Positions 57,210 through 64,000 of a stretch of DNA of 64,000 bases are shown here, in pieces. The DNA comes from CAUJIW01 sp963205175 (GTDB lineage: Bacteria; Pseudomonadota; Alphaproteobacteria; Sphingomonadales; Sphingomonadaceae). Position 1 is the first letter of the stretch; each line of letters starts with the position of its first letter. Location: assembly GCA_041060555.1 (NCBI GenBank), contig JBEUDS010000006.1. One strand, written 5' to 3'. A model generated the notes under the pieces. That model was not told the DNA's origin. It worked only from the letters and a program-made list of their open reading frames with translations, and ran no database searches. Both the position numbers and the translations under genes were made by a program.

Positions 57210-57651
57210 CAGGCGCCGGCATGTCGGCGCCCGGCTGCTGCCGGGGGTGGTGCTGACGGTGCTTGCCCTGTCGGCACCGCCGGCTGTTGCTGTCGATGCG
57301 GCGGGGCCGCGGGGCAACTACATGCTCCAGTGCATGGGCTGCCATCTGCTCGATGGCTCCGGCATGGCCGGCAAGGTGCCCGACATGCGCGGCATTATCG
57401 GCAAGTTCCAGTATGTCGAGGGTGGGCGGGAATTCCTCGGCCGCGTGCCGGGCGTCGCCCAGGCGCCGATCGACGACGCCAAGCTGACCGACGTGCTCAA
57501 CTGGACGGTCAGGAATTTCGCCGATCCCGCCGACCGTGCCCGGTTCAAGCCGTACACGGTGGACGAGGTGGCGCGGCTGCGCCGGCAGCCGTTGACCGAC
57601 ATCACCAATACACGCGCGCGCCTGGTGGAGAAGCTGCCCGCCGGGCAGTGA
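57202..57651 (+). CDS. periplasmic monoheme cytochrome c, probable electron acceptor
   Basis: A 149-residue protein with a signal peptide and the heme motif CMGCH (C44, C47, H48); a Met in VPDMRG can be the sixth ligand. It overlaps the light-chain gene by eight bases. It probably takes electrons from the amine dehydrogenase instead of amicyanin, which is not encoded here. A similar cytochrome lies near the aromatic amine dehydrogenase genes of other bacteria. Confidence 0.88.
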   Translation: MADRRRHVGARLLPGVVLTVLALSAPPAVAVDAAGPRGNYMLQCMGCHLLDGSGMAGKVPDMRGIIGKFQYVEGGREFLGRVPGVAQAPIDDAKLTDVLNWTVRNFADPADRARFKPYTVDEVARLRRQPLTDITNTRARLVEKLPAGQ

Positions 57652-57687
57652 GGGAGGCGGGCCCGCCGACGGGGTGGCCGAATGGCG

Positions 57688-58626
57688 TCAGCGCCGGGCG
57701 GCCAGTGCCTGCTGGCGATAGTCCGACGGCGTCTGCCCGACCTTCTTGCGGAAGGAGCGGGAAAAATGGGCGGCGTCGTTGAAACCCAGCGAGAAGGCGA
57801 TTTCCAGAATCGAGGCGCGGGCACAGCTCTCGTCGGCCAGTACCTGCATGGCGCGGGCGAGCCGGCGCTCCCACAGCCAGGCGGTCGGCGTCGTCTCGGC
57901 ATCCTCGAACAGCCGGTAGAGCTGGCGGCGCGACACGTTGAAGGCACTGGCGATGCTGTCGGGAGTCAGGTTGGCATCCCCCAGCCGGGCGTCGATCCAC
58001 GCCTTGATGCGGGTGAGTGTCGGCCGGTTGACGCCAGCCAGCGAACCCCCGCCGCCATCGGCGAGCAGGCGGGTGAGCAGGTGGAACAGCGATTCCAGGC
58101 CCACCCGGCGCTCGTCGTCGCTCAGCGTGTCGCCCAGGGCGCTGAACTGGCTTAAGGTCGCCGAGAACAGTGCGCCCAAGCCCCGCGAGCCGTCGATGCG
58201 CCGGCCGCAAGCCAGTTCGGGCAGGCCGGTCAGTTCGCGCACCAGCGCGTGCGGCATGTGCACTGATCGCTGGCGCATGGAGGAGCCATAACGGAACTCC
58301 GAGGCGCGGCGGGAGTCAATGATGGTGCAATCGTTGGGCAGCAGATGGGCTTCCGATCCCTCCTGCGCCATGGCGGCCTCGCCCTCGATCTGCTGGATCA
58401 GGAAATAGCAGTCATGCTGGGCATCGGTGAGCTGTGGCCGGCGCTTCATCACCCTGGCCCAGCCCAGTTCGATGTCGGCGATGTCCAGCGCGTCGAGGCG
58501 GCGGGCGGCGATGGCGCCGTGGAAGCGCTCGGCGTCGGCGACTCCGGTATCGAAGCGCCCGCAGATGCTGGTCACATCCGCCTGCCACCGGTCCAGCCGT
58601 TCATGCAGGGACGCGCGCGCGTTCAT
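57688..58626 (-). CDS. feaR: AraC-family activator, FeaR-like
   Basis: A 312-residue AraC/XylS protein. The C-terminal double helix-turn-helix is at about residues 215-305 (LTPDSIASAFNVSRRQLYRL, ILEIAFSLGFNDAAHFSRSF, then RKKVGQTPSDYR). The N-terminal half has the AraC-binding-like pattern of FeaR, the activator of phenylethylamine oxidation genes in enterobacteria (EGEAAMAQEGSEA, ALVRELTGLP). It converges with the amine dehydrogenase operon and is its likely regulator. Confidence 0.82.
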   Translation of the reverse strand: MNARASLHERLDRWQADVTSICGRFDTGVADAERFHGAIAARRLDALDIADIELGWARVMKRRPQLTDAQHDCYFLIQQIEGEAAMAQEGSEAHLLPNDCTIIDSRRASEFRYGSSMRQRSVHMPHALVRELTGLPELACGRRIDGSRGLGALFSATLSQFSALGDTLSDDERRVGLESLFHLLTRLLADGGGGSLAGVNRPTLTRIKAWIDARLGDANLTPDSIASAFNVSRRQLYRLFEDAETTPTAWLWERRLARAMQVLADESCARASILEIAFSLGFNDAAHFSRSFRKKVGQTPSDYRQQALAARR

Positions 58627-58723
58627 GCTCCCCGTCCGTCTCCCTGATCTTTTTATACCTCAACTATGGAGCCGGCCCGACGCCACGGCAACCGGGAAAA
58701 TCCGGCGCGGGCGGGCGACGCAA

Positions 58724-59590
58724 TCAGCCGCGTTCGGCCTGCACCGTGCCCAGGCACAGCTGGAACAGCTGGTTCTGGGTGGAAATGCCAAGTTTTTCAT
58801 AGGCCCGACGACGGTAGGTGGTGACCGAGGACGGCGCGATGTCGAGGTCGAGCCCGATGCCGACAGTCGAGTAGCCGAGCAGGATGCGCTCGCAGATGTC
58901 GCGCTCGCGCCGGGTCAGGCGGTCGAACGGCGGCAGCTGGCGGCCGATCACCGAGTGAATCAGGCTGGGCGCGGTGGCAGGCGATGCATCCGGCGCGCCG
59001 GCCTCGCGCCACAGGCGGTAATGGGTGCCGATCAGCGCCGTCGCCACCGGCAGGATGGCTTCCAGCCGCTGCCAGTCGGCATCGGAATAGGGGCCGGATT
59101 CGCGCATCCGGTAGAAGTTGCAATAGACCCGCGCGTCGCCGGCCCGGCCGATGGTCGAGGCCTTGTCGACGAGCCCGGTGCGGTCGAAGAAGTGGTCGCG
59201 ATAGTCGGCCGGCGCGTCCATGTGCGGCACCAGCCGGATCGGTGCGTCGTCGTGCCGGGCATCGTCCGCCAGGATGCGCGCCCGGTTGGGGTCGGCGCCG
59301 TGGAAGCGTTCGACATAGTCGCGCGCCAGCGACTCGGCGTGTTCCGGCGGCATTTTCGACTGGGTGAACAGGTGGCCCGGCCCGTCGCCCGGCGCGAAGG
59401 TGAAGACGACACAGTGGTCCACCGGCACGATGGCGTTGAGGCTGCGGGTCAGTGCCGCCTGAAAGGCCGGCGTGCCCAGCGCCTCGATGGCGCTGGCGAG
59501 CGCCGGCAGCCAGCCGGCCAGCAGGGTGTCGTCAGGCGCGGGAGCGGCGGACGCCAGGGGCGCGGGGGGAAGGGGGGATGTGCCGGACAT
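58724..59590 (-). CDS. LuxR-family transcriptional regulator
   Basis: A 288-residue protein with a C-terminal LuxR/GerE helix-turn-helix (LTRRERDICERILLGYSTVG, then YRRRAYEKLGI) and an N-terminal sensor-like domain of about 200 residues that I do not recognise. The start is ATG 59590; longer frames upstream lack a ribosome site. It is divergent from the MBL-fold/flavoprotein hydroxylase operon and may control it. Confidence 0.85.
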   Translation of the reverse strand: MSGTSPLPPAPLASAAPAPDDTLLAGWLPALASAIEALGTPAFQAALTRSLNAIVPVDHCVVFTFAPGDGPGHLFTQSKMPPEHAESLARDYVERFHGADPNRARILADDARHDDAPIRLVPHMDAPADYRDHFFDRTGLVDKASTIGRAGDARVYCNFYRMRESGPYSDADWQRLEAILPVATALIGTHYRLWREAGAPDASPATAPSLIHSVIGRQLPPFDRLTRRERDICERILLGYSTVGIGLDLDIAPSSVTTYRRRAYEKLGISTQNQLFQLCLGTVQAERG

Positions 59591-59796
59591 TGCGGCGCTA
59601 TCATAGCAAGCTTGGGGGTCGTTGCCAGTCGCCGGCGGACCGGCCAGGCGCCGCATTGCCCGCCCGGCAGCGGGCTGTCGTTGCTTGTCCCCTCCGGTGT
59701 GGACGGCGCGCGGGCGAAAACCGTGGCATGGTAGGCTCACGATTACTGTGGAACCAAGATGGCCCGCAGGGCCACGCACCATACAGGGAGGATGCG

Positions 59797-60747
59797 ATGA
59801 GCAAGGCATTTGCCTCGGCCGGCGACCTTGAGGACAAGGTGGTCAGCTTCACCCAGCTCGCACCGGGCTGCTACGCCTACACCGCCGAGGGCGACCCCAA
59901 CTCCGGCATCATCATCGGCGAGGACGGGGTGATGGTGATCGACACCCAGGCGACGCCGGAAATGGCCGCCGACGTTCTGGCCCGCGTCCGCGCGATCACC
60001 GACAAGCCGGTGAAATACGTGGTGCTCTCCCACTATCATGCGGTGCGCGTGCTCGGCGCCTCGGCCTATGAGCCGCAGGCGATCATCGCTAGCCGCGACA
60101 CCTACGATCTCATCGTCGAGCGCGGCGCCGCCGACATGGCCTCGGAAATCGGCCGCTTCCCGCGGCTGTTCCGCGGCGTCGACTCCATTCCCGGCCTGAC
60201 CTGGCCGACCATCGTGTTCGAGAACAAGCTCACCGTGCAGCTGGGCGGCCTGGAGGTCGAGATCCTCCAGGTCGGGCGCGGCCACACCAAGGGCGACACC
60301 GTCGTCTGGGTGCCGGCGCACAAGGTGATGTACGCCGGCGACCTGGTGGAATATGGCGCCACCCCCTACACCGGCGACGCGCATCTGGAGGACTGGCCGG
60401 GCACGCTCGACAATCTGGCGACCTTCGGCGCGGAAAAGCTGGTGCCGGGGCGCGGTGACGCGCTCACCAACGCCGCCCAGGTGGCTGACGCCATCGCCGG
60501 GACGCGGGCGTTCGTCAGCGACCTGTTCCAGTCGGTGAAGGCGGCGAAGGATGCCGGCAAGAGCCTCAACGACACCTATCGCACCGTCTATGCCGAACTG
60601 AAGCAGAAGTACGGCAACTGGGTGATCTTCGACCACTGCATGCCGTTCGACGTCACCCGCGCCTACGACGAGGCCGGCGGCCTGTCCCACCCGCGCATCT
60701 GGACCGACGAGCGCGACCAGGCGATGTGGAAGGAACTGGAGGGATGA
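59797..60747 (+). CDS. MBL-fold hydrolase with altered metal motif
   Basis: A 316-residue metallo-beta-lactamase-fold protein. The usual HxHxDH motif reads HYHAVR, so the Asp-His of the second metal site is missing; the other ligands are kept (GRGHTKGD, YAGDLVE, FDHCMPFD). It may bind a single metal. AGGGAGG precedes the ATG at 59797. It is translationally coupled to the flavoprotein hydroxylase gene (ATGA overlap), so it probably acts on a product or thioester of that pathway. The reaction is unknown. Confidence 0.85.
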   Translation: MSKAFASAGDLEDKVVSFTQLAPGCYAYTAEGDPNSGIIIGEDGVMVIDTQATPEMAADVLARVRAITDKPVKYVVLSHYHAVRVLGASAYEPQAIIASRDTYDLIVERGAADMASEIGRFPRLFRGVDSIPGLTWPTIVFENKLTVQLGGLEVEILQVGRGHTKGDTVVWVPAHKVMYAGDLVEYGATPYTGDAHLEDWPGTLDNLATFGAEKLVPGRGDALTNAAQVADAIAGTRAFVSDLFQSVKAAKDAGKSLNDTYRTVYAELKQKYGNWVIFDHCMPFDVTRAYDEAGGLSHPRIWTDERDQAMWKELEG

Positions 60748-62393
60748 AACAGCTCAATCCGAGCCACGTCCGCCCGAGCTTCCCGTTCGCGCGGGCGCCG
60801 GAGCAGGATGGAGCCCCCAACCACCACCCGGTGGTGATCGTCGGTGGCGGCATGGTCGGCCAGACCATCGCGCTCGACCTCATCCGCAAGGGCGTGCCGG
60901 TGGTGGTGCTGGAGCAGGGCGAGACCGTCTCCATCGGCTCGCGCTCGCTGTGCCAGGCCAAGCGCACACTGGAGATCTGGGACCGGCTGGGCGCCGCCGA
61001 GTGGATGGTCGACAAGGGCGTGCAGTGGAACATCGGCAAGGTGTTCCACCGCGACGGCCTGCTCTACGAGTTCAACCTGCTGCCCGAGGACGGCCACCAG
61101 ATGCCGGCCTTCGTCAATCTCCAGCAGTACCACATGGAAGAGCATCTGCTGGAGAAGCTGGCGGCCGCCGGCGGCGCGGTGCGCTGGCGCCATCGCTGCG
61201 TCGGCATCGAGAACCGGCCGGACGGCGCGACCGTGCAGGTGGAGACGCCGGAGGGCGCCTACACCCTGACCTGCGACTGGCTGATCGCCTGTGATGGCGC
61301 GAAAAGCGGCATCCGCCGCCAGCTCGGCCTCGATTTCGACGGCAAGGTGTTCGAGGACAAGTTCCTCATCACCGACGTGCGGATGACCGCGCCGTTTCCC
61401 GCCGAGCGCTGGTTCTGGTTCGAGCCGCCGTTTCACCCCGGCCAGACGGCGCTGCTGCACCGCCAGGCCGACGATATCTGGCGCATCGACCTGCAACTGG
61501 GCTGGGACGCCGACTCCGAGGCCGAAAAGGCGCCGGAGCGGGTGGTGCCGCGCATCCAGGCGCTGCTCGGCCACGACAATTTCGAGCTGGAATGGATCAG
61601 CGTCTACGTCTTCCAGTGCCGGACGCTGTCGCGCTACGTCCACGACCGGGTGATTTTCGCCGGCGACGCCGCGCATCAGGTGTCGCCGTTCGGTGCGCGC
61701 GGCGGCAACGCCGGCGTGCAGGACGCCGACAATCTGTGCTGGAAGCTGAAGCTGGTGCTCGACGGCCGGGCGCCGGCGAGCCTGCTGGAGAGCTACAACG
61801 ACGAGCGCCTCTACGCCGCGCACGAGAATATTCTCAACTCCACCCGCGCCACCGACTTCATGACGCCGAAGTCCGAGGCCAGCCGGCGGATGCGCGACAC
61901 CGTGCTGGCGATGGCCGCCGACTGGCCGTTCGCCCGCGCCATGGTCAATTCCGGCCGCCTGTCGGTGCCGGCGCATCTGGTCGACTCCGTCCTCAACACG
62001 CCGGACGCCGACAGCTTCGCCGCCGTGGTGGCGCCGGGCTCGCCGGCCAGCGACGCGCCGATCGCCAGGGCCGGCGCCGACGACTGGTTCCTGCACGCCA
62101 TCGGTGACCGGTTCGCGGTGCTCACCACTGCGGCGGACGCACCGGCGACGCTCGACATCGAGGGCGAGGCGGTGCCGGTGCTGACGGTCGGGCGCGATCT
62201 GGTCGACACCCAGGGGCTGCTGGCCCGCCGCTACGACCTGAAACCCGGCACCACCTACCTGTTCCGGCCCGACCAGCACGTTGCGGCGCGCTGGCGTGCC
62301 TTCGACCCCGCCGCCATTGGCGCCGCGATGACGCGGGCCATGGGGAAGGCGGGCGGCCAGTCCAAGACCGAGGGAGCGGCCCATGCTGCTTGA
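60744..62393 (+). CDS. FAD-dependent aromatic hydroxylase, MhaA/MhpA-like
   Basis: A 549-residue class A flavoprotein monooxygenase. FAD motif VVIVGGGMVGQTIALDLIRK (residues 30-50) and second FAD motif DRVIFAGDAAHQVSPFGARG. The size fits MhpA and MhaA. MhaA hydroxylates 3-hydroxyphenylacetate to homogentisate together with a roughly 63-residue protein, MhaB; the next gene encodes a 65-residue protein and overlaps by 11 bases. The neighbouring amine and aldehyde dehydrogenases could provide (hydroxy)phenylacetate. The substrate remains an inference. Confidence 0.85.
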   Translation: MKQLNPSHVRPSFPFARAPEQDGAPNHHPVVIVGGGMVGQTIALDLIRKGVPVVVLEQGETVSIGSRSLCQAKRTLEIWDRLGAAEWMVDKGVQWNIGKVFHRDGLLYEFNLLPEDGHQMPAFVNLQQYHMEEHLLEKLAAAGGAVRWRHRCVGIENRPDGATVQVETPEGAYTLTCDWLIACDGAKSGIRRQLGLDFDGKVFEDKFLITDVRMTAPFPAERWFWFEPPFHPGQTALLHRQADDIWRIDLQLGWDADSEAEKAPERVVPRIQALLGHDNFELEWISVYVFQCRTLSRYVHDRVIFAGDAAHQVSPFGARGGNAGVQDADNLCWKLKLVLDGRAPASLLESYNDERLYAAHENILNSTRATDFMTPKSEASRRMRDTVLAMAADWPFARAMVNSGRLSVPAHLVDSVLNTPDADSFAAVVAPGSPASDAPIARAGADDWFLHAIGDRFAVLTTAADAPATLDIEGEAVPVLTVGRDLVDTQGLLARRYDLKPGTTYLFRPDQHVAARWRAFDPAAIGAAMTRAMGKAGGQSKTEGAAHAA

Positions 62394-62580
62394 ACGCGAC
62401 AATCGTCTGGAGCAGCCGGACAGCTTCTATGCCGGCCTCATCGCCGCCCATGACGGGCTCAGCCTCGAACAGTCGGCGGACCTCAATTTCCGCCTGCTGC
62501 TGATTCTTGCCAACCAGATCGGCCGCCACGATGTGCTGCAGGCGGCGATCGCGGCCGCCCGCGAGGGCGTCACCGCCTGA
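62383..62580 (+). CDS. DUF2783 small protein, possible MhaB-like hydroxylase partner
   Basis: A 65-residue protein overlapping the hydroxylase gene by 11 bases. It reads as a helical bundle (DSFYAGLIAAHDGLS, then LLLILANQIGRHDVLQAAI). Its pattern fits the DUF2783 family, found beside flavoprotein hydroxylases, and its size fits MhaB, the coupling protein of 3-hydroxyphenylacetate hydroxylase. No catalytic motif is visible. Confidence 0.78.
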   Translation: MLLERDNRLEQPDSFYAGLIAAHDGLSLEQSADLNFRLLLILANQIGRHDVLQAAIAAAREGVTA

Positions 62581-62699
62581 GCGGTCGTGGCGGTGTGAAG
62601 GGGGAGGCGGCGTTATGGCTTCCCCCGCCGCCGCCCCGGCCATTGCTCCGGATTGCCTCCGCCCTTAAGCTGGTGTCGATTTTCCGGGGAGATATTGCC

Positions 62700-63518
62700 A
62701 TGACCGCACCCGCATCTTCGGCCGCCGCGCCGGCGTCGCTCCACAATGATCCGCTGGTGCTGACCCACATCGAGGGCGGGGTGGCGACGGTGACGCTCAA
62801 CCGGGGCGACCGCTTCAATCCGCTGTCGGTGGAGATGATCGCCGCGCTCGATACGGCGCTGGCCGCCGTCGCCGACAACCCGGCGGTGCGGGTGGTGGTG
62901 CTGGCGGCGGCCGGCAAGGCCTTCTGCGCCGGCCATGACCTCGGCGAGATGGTGGCGACGCCCGACCACGGCTTCTACACCCGGCTGTTCAACGCCTGCT
63001 CCTCGACGATGATGCGGCTGCACCGGATGCCCCAGCCGGTGATCGCCCGCGTCCAGGGCACGGCGACCGCCGCCGGCTGCCAGCTGGTCGCCATGTGCGA
63101 CCTTGCCATCGCCGCCGACACCGCGCGCTTCGCCGTCTCCGGCATCAGCTTCGGCCTGTTCTGCTCGACGCCGGGCGTCGCCCTGTCGCGCAACGTGCCG
63201 CGCAAGACGGCGCTGGAGATGCTGCTCACCGGCGACTTCATCAGCGCCCGGCGGGCCGCCGAACTGGGGCTGGTCAACGCCGCCGTGCCGCCGGAACAGC
63301 TCGACGAGGCGGTGGCGGGGCTGGTGGCGCGCATCCTCGCCAAGCCGGCGGTGTCGGTGGCGCGCGGCAAGCGGCTGTTCTATGCCCAGGCCGAGCAGGG
63401 CATCGAGGCCGCCTACACGCTGGCCGAGCAGGTGATGGCCGACAACATGATGGACGCCGCCGCCCAGGAGGGCTTCCGCGCCTTCGTCGAGAAGCGCAAG
63501 CCGGTGTGGCCGGCCTGA
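62700..63518 (+). CDS. ECHDC3-like crotonase-fold protein
   Basis: A 272-residue crotonase-family protein. AFCAGHDLGEMVATPD and GLFCSTPGVALSRNVPRKTA are typical of the ECHDC3 branch. As in that branch the two catalytic glutamates are absent (AAGCQLVAMCD and SGISFG), so hydratase activity is doubtful. The ATG at 62700 follows GGGGAG. It stands 119 bases after the DUF2783 gene and may have its own promoter. Confidence 0.88.
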   Translation: MTAPASSAAAPASLHNDPLVLTHIEGGVATVTLNRGDRFNPLSVEMIAALDTALAAVADNPAVRVVVLAAAGKAFCAGHDLGEMVATPDHGFYTRLFNACSSTMMRLHRMPQPVIARVQGTATAAGCQLVAMCDLAIAADTARFAVSGISFGLFCSTPGVALSRNVPRKTALEMLLTGDFISARRAAELGLVNAAVPPEQLDEAVAGLVARILAKPAVSVARGKRLFYAQAEQGIEAAYTLAEQVMADNMMDAAAQEGFRAFVEKRKPVWPA

Positions 63519-64000
63519 GCCGGTCGGCCCCGGCGGATTAGCGCCGGGCGGGGTTGGTTGATGTAATGGCTAGTCTGTTTCACCTAGGCTGAACCATCGA
63601 GGCGCGTAATCGCTTTTAAACGCCCATACAGAGGAATTTGACGATTCCGCACCCCGGGTATCCGGGTGGCCCGAAATCGCGTCCAGCGCGCCCCTGCGTG
63701 GCGCTGGGGGCATGGTGCTGCCAGAGCTTGCCGGCGATCTCGTCATGGCCGGGTCGGATGTATTCGCGCACCTCGCCCGTCGTGGCCGGGCTTGACCCGG
63801 CCATCCACGCGAACACCGCATGGGGCGCGGGGGCTCCGGGCGGTGCCGCCTCACCGGCGAGGGCATCGCGGCGGAACCGCCGTCCGTGGATGCCCGGGAC
63901 AGGCCCGGGCATGACGTGATGGCGGAAGGGAGGCCGCGCGATTCCGTTAAGGCGCCGCCATGGCTCGGCCCGGCCACCTCTCCGCCGTCATGGCCGGGTC
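63519..64000. other. right-edge intergenic region without a recognisable gene
   Basis: About 480 bases after the last gene. No frame shows a protein family or ribosome site. It contains REP-like palindromes (63783-63916), and the window ends in GTCATGGCCGGGTC, the start of another copy. Confidence 0.6.
63783..63916. repeat. REP-like palindromes, copy 2
   Basis: Two hairpins: TGGCCGGG-CTTGA-CCCGGCCA (63783-63803) and TGCCCGGG-ACAGG-CCCGGGCA (63891-63911). CCACGCGAACACC (63805-63817) and GTGGATGCCCGGGACA to GGGCATGACG (63886-63916) recur near 14485-14571. This type of GC-rich palindrome in intergenic DNA is common in alphaproteobacteria. Confidence 0.7.

Overview
The window is a very GC-rich bacterial chromosome segment, almost certainly from an alphaproteobacterium. 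The main support is the gene order DUF815-type ATPase, yajC, secD, secF, Mth938-like protein, plus many short overlaps between genes (ATGA, GTGA, TGATG) and a wealth of acyl-CoA and aromatic catabolism genes. The genus cannot be fixed from the sequence. There is no CRISPR array, insertion sequence, integrase or rRNA. The only RNA gene is the 3' end of an initiator tRNA at the left edge.

Layout. (1) 1-4049: tRNA-fMet end, a TetR regulator, then a Rieske oxygenase alpha subunit behind a perfect 20-bp palindrome, followed by three related SnoaL/NTF2-like domains, two of them fused in one frame. (2) 4081-18943: mostly housekeeping: a Sel1-repeat protein; a secreted trio (unknown protein, M48 metalloprotease, lipoprotein); a UPF0114 membrane protein; an EVE protein; an MscS channel; a chemotaxis receptor; a CobW-type metal GTPase with a possible Zur site; a DUF815 ATPase; and yajC-secD-secF-Mth938. 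(3) 19039-27555: a CoA-thioester pathway (module A) with glutaryl-CoA dehydrogenase, a fused flavin monooxygenase/old-yellow-enzyme of the 2-aminobenzoyl-CoA or salicylyl-CoA type, thioesterase, SDR, crotonase, acyl-CoA dehydrogenase, a Rid-family protein and a MarR regulator. (4) 27622-38554: module B with two related MarR regulators, an indolepyruvate:ferredoxin-oxidoreductase-like pair, an acyl-CoA ligase, a thiolase-like protein without the usual cysteine plus its DUF35 partner, an SDR, and a two-subunit Rieske dioxygenase. (5) 39051-49464: an autotransporter, then HDAC-like amidohydrolase, amidase, YtcJ-like amidohydrolase and TonB-dependent receptor on the minus strand. (6) 49684-63518: a MalT/LuxR-type regulator, aldehyde dehydrogenase, a tryptophan-tryptophylquinone amine dehydrogenase operon, a FeaR-like activator, a LuxR regulator, and an operon with an MBL-fold protein, a flavoprotein hydroxylase with a 65-residue partner, and an ECHDC3-like crotonase.

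How the parts fit together. Two AT-rich operator families stand out against the GC-rich background. One, close to ATTTTA-GACT-TAAAAT, lies in front of gcdH, the fused monooxygenase/thioesterase pair, the SDR operon and the first MarR gene. The other, close to TACTTGAAACTTCAAATA, occurs three times in module B at the same distance from a -10-like box. They suggest two MarR-controlled regulons that together degrade an aromatic acid through CoA thioesters, possibly an amino- or hydroxybenzoate. The right part looks like an arylethylamine route: amine dehydrogenase, aldehyde dehydrogenase, then perhaps hydroxylation of 3-hydroxyphenylacetate by an MhaA/MhaB-like pair. Substrate names are inferences from family and context.
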